A stretch of 64,000 bases of DNA from the NCBI GenBank assembly GCA_963720645.1, contig CAVRFX010000008.1:1-64000 (forward strand), written 5' to 3'. Both the position numbers and the translations under genes were made by a program. Shown here one piece after another: positions 60,591 to 64,000 of the stretch. The notes under the pieces are model-generated. The model was not told the DNA's origin, did no database searches, and saw nothing but the letters and a program-made list of their open reading frames with translations. This DNA is from RYN-230 sp963720645 (lineage in GTDB: Bacteria > Actinomycetota > Actinomycetes > Streptosporangiales > Streptosporangiaceae). The stretch's first letter is position 1, and every line of letters starts with the position of its first letter.

Positions 60591-61130
60591 ATGCAGCAGA
60601 GGCCTCCGAGCCTGCTCGGCGCGGCGGTGGTGCAGGCGGCCGACGCCCTGATCGTGGTGGCGGGCAGCGTGCTGGCCGGAGTGGACACGATCACGGGTAA
60701 GTCGTACCAGACGGGCAGCGGGATCGCGCTCACGCTGATCGGGCTGGGCACCGCCGCCGCGCTGGCCTGGGTGGCAGTAGGGCTGGCCCGGGCCCGCCGG
60801 TGGAGCCGCACCCCGGCGGCGCTGACCCAGCTGTTCGTCGGCATCGTCGGCATTTACCTGGTGCAGGGGCACCAGTACGCCTGGGGCGTCCCTGCGCTGC
60901 TGCTGGCCTGCGCCGGGCTGGCCCTGCTGCTGGCCCCGCCCAGCCTGCGCGCGCTGGCCCGCCCCCAGCCCGGCAGCGCCCCAGCACCCCAGCCACCGTC
61001 CCAGCCCACCCCAGCGCCCACGAACACAGGACCGGCCAAGACAGGGCCGGCCAAGACGGGCGCGGCCAAGCCCGGGACGCCAGCCAAGCCAAAGCCAAAG
61101 CCAGCAGGCAAACGCCCCGCCCGCGGCTAA
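60591..61130 (+). CDS. Membrane protein with Pro/Lys/Ala-rich tail
   Basis: 179 residues. Three to four helices: LLGAAVVQAADALIVVAGSVLAG, GIALTLIGLGTAAALAWVAVGLA, LTQLFVGIVGIYLVQ and WGVPALLLACAGLALLLAPPSL. The last 70 residues (PAPQPPSQPTPAPTNTGPAK repeats, then GKRPARG) are a disordered cytoplasmic-looking tail from 15-bp repeats. No known function. Divergent from the lipid kinase gene by about 30 bp. Confidence 0.78.
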   Translation: MQQRPPSLLGAAVVQAADALIVVAGSVLAGVDTITGKSYQTGSGIALTLIGLGTAAALAWVAVGLARARRWSRTPAALTQLFVGIVGIYLVQGHQYAWGVPALLLACAGLALLLAPPSLRALARPQPGSAPAPQPPSQPTPAPTNTGPAKTGPAKTGAAKPGTPAKPKPKPAGKRPARG

Positions 61131-61272
61131 GACTCGCCGGCAAGGGGAGGCGCGCCGCAGGCGTGTCCTCGGCCGAGCCGGCGACCCACCCGGCGCCCCG
61201 CAGCAGCCGACGTGCCCACGGAAGCGGGCCAGCGGGGGCCCGGGGGGTCGCCCCCCGGATAACGCAGCTAAC

Positions 61273-62181
61273 TCAATCCTCGGCCGTCAGGCCGTCCCGG
61301 AGCTGGGCGAGGGTCCTGGCCAGCAGCCGGGACACGTGCATCTGCGAGATCCCCAGCTCGCTGGCGATCTGCGACTGCGTCATGTTCCCGAAGAACCGCA
61401 GCAGCAGGATGCGCTTTTCCCGGCTGGGCAGCTGCTCCAGCAAGGGCTTGAGCGATTCGCGGTACTCGACCCCCTCGAGGGCGTCGTCGAGCATGCCGAG
61501 CGACTCGGCCACCGCGGGCGCGTCGTCGTCACCCGAGTCCGGGGCGTCCAGCGAGACCGTCGAGTAGGCGTTGGCCGACTCCAGGCCCTCCAGCACCTCT
61601 TCCTCGGTCATCTGCAGGTGCGCGGCGATCTCGGCCACGGTGGGCGCCCGGCCCTCGCGCTGGGCCAGGTCCCCGATGGCCTTGGTCAGGGCCAGCTTGA
61701 GCTCCTGCAGCCGCCGGGGCACGCGGACGGCCCAGCCCTTGTCGCGGAAATGCCGCTTGATCTCACCCACGATGGTCGGGGTGGCGTAGGTCGAGAATTC
61801 CACCCCGCGGGCCAGGTCGAACCGGTCAATGGACTTGATCAGCCCGATCGTCGCCACCTGGGTGAGGTCGTCGAGCCATTCGCCGCGGTTACGGAATCGC
61901 CGGGCCAGGTACTCCACCAGAGGCAGGTGCAGTTCCACCAGCTCGCCCCGGATGCGGAGCCGTTCCGCGTCGCCGACGGGCAGCACGGACAGCCGCTCGA
62001 ACAGTTCCCGCGCGCGCCCCCGGTCCGGGACCGCGTGCTGGATCCGGGCCGGGGCGGCTACCTCGGCCAGCGGCGTGTCGCCCACCTGCACGTCGATGTT
62101 GGCCGCCACGGTGGCATCGATCTCGTCGGCCACCCGGGCATCCACCTTCCGGGGCACCCGGACCTCGATTTCCTCGGTCAC
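61273..62181 (-). CDS. sigF: RNA polymerase sigma factor, SigF/SigB type
   Basis: 302 residues from GTG 62181, overlapping the stop of the upstream anti-sigma gene as GTGA. Region 2: HLPLVEYLARRFRNRGEWLDDLTQVATIGLIKSIDRFD and GVEFSTYATPTIVGEIKRHFRDK; region 3 VPRRLQELKLALTKAI; region 4 LEQLPSREKRILLLRFFGNMTQSQIASELGISQMHVSRLLART (in pieces). The N-terminus has an unusual Val/Glu/Asp-rich repeat (EVRVPRKVDARVADEIDATV). General stress or developmental sigma factor controlled by RsbW-type binding. Confidence 0.92.
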   Translation of the reverse strand: MTEEIEVRVPRKVDARVADEIDATVAANIDVQVGDTPLAEVAAPARIQHAVPDRGRARELFERLSVLPVGDAERLRIRGELVELHLPLVEYLARRFRNRGEWLDDLTQVATIGLIKSIDRFDLARGVEFSTYATPTIVGEIKRHFRDKGWAVRVPRRLQELKLALTKAIGDLAQREGRAPTVAEIAAHLQMTEEEVLEGLESANAYSTVSLDAPDSGDDDAPAVAESLGMLDDALEGVEYRESLKPLLEQLPSREKRILLLRFFGNMTQSQIASELGISQMHVSRLLARTLAQLRDGLTAED

Positions 62182-62636
62182 CCGGACCTCGACAGCTCGC
62201 GGGTCTTGCGCAGCATGACCGTGAGTTTGCTGCCCGGCCCGGCCCAGGCGTCCACGCTTCCGGCCAGCGCGGCGAGCACGGTCCAGGCGAAGGTGTCCCG
62301 GGCCGGGAGCTGGGCCCGCAGGGTGAGCACGGACACCGCGATCGTCACGCTGTCCGGGCCGAGGGTGAAATCGCAGTCCAGGGTGGCGCCCGGCGCCGCC
62401 TGGCTGAGCAGCAGGCCGCATGCCTCGTCCACGGCGATCCGCAGGTCCTCGATCTCATCCAGGGTGAAGTCGAGGCGGGCCGCGAGGCCCGCCGTGGCCG
62501 TGCGCAGCACGGACAGGTAGGCGCCCTCGGCCGGCATCCGGATCGTCACTCGATCCTCGGCGTCCCGCGGTGCGGGCTCGCCGCGGACGGCGGTAGGCAC
62601 GGCCGCAGCAGTGGGCGCGGTCGTCTCTTCGGTCAC
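62178..62636 (-). CDS. rsbW: RsbW-type anti-sigma factor (HATPase)
   Basis: 152 residues, GTG 62636. GHKL-type ATP-binding: RTATAGLAARLDFTLDEIEDLRIAVDEACGLLL with the Bergerat N-box in degenerate form (DEACG), CDFTLGPDSVTIAVSV and the closing KLTVMLRKTR. It should bind the adjacent sigma factor and be freed by a STAS antagonist; none is next to it, but a STAS protein lies at 24310. Confidence 0.88.
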   Translation of the reverse strand: MTEETTAPTAAAVPTAVRGEPAPRDAEDRVTIRMPAEGAYLSVLRTATAGLAARLDFTLDEIEDLRIAVDEACGLLLSQAAPGATLDCDFTLGPDSVTIAVSVLTLRAQLPARDTFAWTVLAALAGSVDAWAGPGSKLTVMLRKTRELSRSG

Positions 62637-62811
62637 GATTGTCCTCCAGTACCGTCAGCCGTACTGCTGCTGGCGGCCGTCGTGGTCTTGCCTTGCAACC
62701 TACCGTCCGCCGCGTCCATCGCTAACGCGCCGCCCCGGGCGCTGCCCAGCAAGTCGCTTTTGACCAGCCAGGATGCCCGGGATTGGCCGCGGATTCCAGG
62801 AACAGGATGCC

Positions 62812-62846
62812 AGAGACCGCGCAGGCGATGCGCCTGCGCGGTCTCT
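62812..62846 (-). terminator. Strong hairpin after sodN
   Basis: AGAGACCGCGCAGGCG and CGCCTGCGCGGTCTCT form a perfect 16-bp stem with loop ATG, 30 bp after the sodN stop. No T-run, but stability suggests a terminator or mRNA 3'-end stabiliser. Confidence 0.75.
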
Positions 62847-62875
62847 GATGATCGCGACGTGCTCCGGGAGGGAGG

Positions 62876-63289
62876 TCAGCCCTGCTTGGTCTCCCAGAAG
62901 ATCTTGCTGATCTCGTCGATCTTGGCCAGCAGCTGGTCCGCCGCGGCCACGTCGGTGCTGCTCTTGGTTCCGCCGGGCCCGCCGCCAGCCAGCTTGGTGG
63001 CCTCGTTGAACAGCTGGTTCAGCTGCGGGTACTTCTCGAAGTGCGGGGGCTTGAAGTAGTCGGTCCAGAGCACCCACAGGTGGTGCTTGACCAGCTCGGA
63101 ACGCTGCTCCTTGATCAGCAGGGCCCGCGTCTGGAACGCCGGGTCCGAGCTGTCGTGATACTTCTGGATGATCGCCTTGACGGACTCGGCCTCGATCCGT
63201 GCCTGGGCCGGATCGTAGACCCCGCAGGGCAGGTCGCAATGCGCGTGCACGGTGGCCTTTGGTTCGAGGAGACGTGTCACCAGTCCCAT
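62876..63289 (-). CDS. sodN: Nickel superoxide dismutase
   Basis: 137 residues from ATG 63289 (AAGGGGA upstream). The nickel hook HCDLPCGVYDP follows a 16-residue leader (GLVTRLLEPKATVHA) that must be removed to free the His1 amine ligand. The four-helix body has EAESVKAIIQKYHD and HLWVLWTDYFKPPHFEKYP. Divergent from sodX with 83 bp between starts; in Streptomyces nickel and the Fur-type regulator Nur act on such genes. Confidence 0.97.
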   Translation of the reverse strand: MGLVTRLLEPKATVHAHCDLPCGVYDPAQARIEAESVKAIIQKYHDSSDPAFQTRALLIKEQRSELVKHHLWVLWTDYFKPPHFEKYPQLNQLFNEATKLAGGGPGGTKSSTDVAAADQLLAKIDEISKIFWETKQG

Positions 63290-63372
63290 AGGTCCCCTTC
63301 TCTCATCTCGGATCATGGGTTACCGGTGACCGACACTACCCCTCAGGCTCGCAGACGAACGTAGGAGGGCCG

Positions 63373-63696
63373 ATGCACTGGCCGCTGTGGCGGGTTGCGG
63401 TCGTGGAGCGGTCCATGGAGCCTGCTCTCCACCCGGGTGACTGGCTTCTCGTCTGGCGGGGCACCCGGCCCGGACGGCCGATCCGGGTCCGCCCGGGCCA
63501 GCTGGTGATCGCCCGGCATCCGGGCCGGCCGGACCTGCTCCTGGTGAAGCGGGCCGCACGGCATGAGCCCGGCGGGTGGTGGCTCGCCGCCGACAACCTC
63601 CCGGCCGGCGCCGCGGACAGCCGCACGTTCGGCGTGGTCGCGGACCGGCTCATCGCGGGCCGGGTGCTGGTCCGCTACCGCCGCGCGCGGGCCTGA
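63373..63696 (+). CDS. sodX: SodN-processing peptidase (S26 signal-peptidase-like)
   Basis: 107 residues. Catalytic Ser14 in ERSMEPALHPGDWLLVW and Lys59 in DLLLVKRAARHEPGGWW; then DNLPAGAADSRTFGVV, the S26 box D/E. It has no transmembrane anchor, as in the cytosolic SodX group. It cleaves the SodN leader. GGAGG precedes ATG 63373. Confidence 0.94.
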   Translation: MHWPLWRVAVVERSMEPALHPGDWLLVWRGTRPGRPIRVRPGQLVIARHPGRPDLLLVKRAARHEPGGWWLAADNLPAGAADSRTFGVVADRLIAGRVLVRYRRARA

Positions 63697-63715
63697 CTGG
63701 CACCAGATAACGAAA

Positions 63716-63740
63716 ACCCCCGGCCGCCAGGGCCGGGGGT
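63716..63740 (-). terminator. Rho-independent terminator of the permease gene
   Basis: ACCCCCGGCC and GGCCGGGGGT form a perfect 10-bp stem with 5-nt loop. On the minus strand it is followed by TTTTCG, so it fits the leftward permease; it may also act on sodX. Confidence 0.8.
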
Positions 63741-63774
63741 CCTCGTACTGTGCTCGGTGCTTAGAACCAGGCGA

Positions 63775-64000
63775 TCAGGCCGCGCTGCGCTCGGGCGGCT
63801 CGATACCGGACTGCCGCTCGACCAGGTTGAGCATCTCCGCCTTGGGCAGCCTGGTGGCCATCGCCCAGTAGTAGATGATCAGGCTGAACGCGGCCACGAC
63901 CAGCATGTCCCACCAGAACGGGATGCGGTTGGTGTTCAGCGGGGCCGCCACGGCACCCCCGCTGTACTGGCCCTGCCAGGAGATGATGCCGATGCCGATC
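63775..64000 (-). CDS. APC-family amino-acid permease, C-terminal end
   Basis: Partial; 74 residues to a TGA at 63775. IGIGIISWQGQYSGGAVAAP, then NTNRIPFWWDMLVVAAFSLIIYYWAMATRLP and KAEMLNLVERQSGIEPPERS (in pieces). The final transmembrane helix and LVERQS tail are typical of actinobacterial APC permeases. The rest lies beyond the window. Confidence 0.8.
   Translation of the reverse strand, partial: IGIGIISWQGQYSGGAVAAPLNTNRIPFWWDMLVVAAFSLIIYYWAMATRLPKAEMLNLVERQSGIEPPERSAA

Overview
The window is high-GC actinobacterial chromosome (roughly 70% GC by eye, dense genes, many GTG starts). It carries actinomycete hallmarks: a WhiB protein, a SigR/RsrA-type redox sigma pair, a SigF/RsbW-type pair, a DasR-like regulator, and nickel superoxide dismutase with its processing peptidase. 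Gene order near 41-59 kb (rsgA, aroA, SRAP, sigR, rsrA, biotinyl carrier, pdtaS, whiB1) and at 2.3-8.1 kb (glpR-like, rimJ, moeA/glp, galU, 5-FCL) echoes blocks I recall from Mycobacterium. The DasR, SodN and MFS/TspO content suggests a Streptosporangiales or Streptomyces-like lineage. The genus cannot be fixed from sequence alone.

Layout. 1-1.97 kb: right end of an integrative element (excisionase fragment, frameshifted tyrosine integrase) abutting tRNA-Ala(CGC). 2.3-10.1 kb: conserved housekeeping block with molybdenum-cofactor genes moaB/moaC/moeA, galU, 5-formyl-THF cyclo-ligase, FmdB, MTA phosphorylase and a CBS protein. 10.4-11.5 kb: tRNA-Arg(CCT) followed by a toxin-antitoxin pair inside a perfect 47-bp direct repeat of the tRNA 3' part, a micro-island. 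11.5-25.9 kb: accessory region with small membrane proteins, VOC, GNAT and USP proteins, a repeat protein, several truncated or chimeric genes, and a STAS-PAS protein with a kinase-like tail lacking its phosphoacceptor. 26-34 kb: regulators (MerR, PdxR-type MocR, ArsR) and DNA-alkylation repair genes (Ogt; then ECF sigma, AGT, 2OG-Fe(II) oxygenase, Ada-type zinc domain). 34-41.7 kb: MFS pump, TspO, GNAT, SDR, CBS and HisN-like phosphatase, interspersed with minisatellites. 41.9-64 kb: core block with rsgA, aroA, SRAP, DksA-like, methyltransferase, sigR-rsrA, two HD-type proteins, biotin carboxylase and biotinyl carrier, TPP enzyme, bioY, dasR, pdtaS, whiB1, DAG kinase, sigF-rsbW, sodN/sodX, and the end of an APC permease.

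Two window-wide themes stand out. First, at least ten genes are interrupted by single-base indels, nearly all in short homopolymer runs, and the reading frame of a conserved protein resumes immediately after (integrase, AGT, aroA twice, HD protein, TPP enzyme twice, bioY, DAG kinase, SDR). Uncorrected sequencing error is the simplest explanation. Second, the region is full of short repeats: in-frame minisatellites in coding sequence, long hairpins carrying GTGATCA, and an AT-richer 19-21 bp motif found three times, twice inside genes in the same reading frame.
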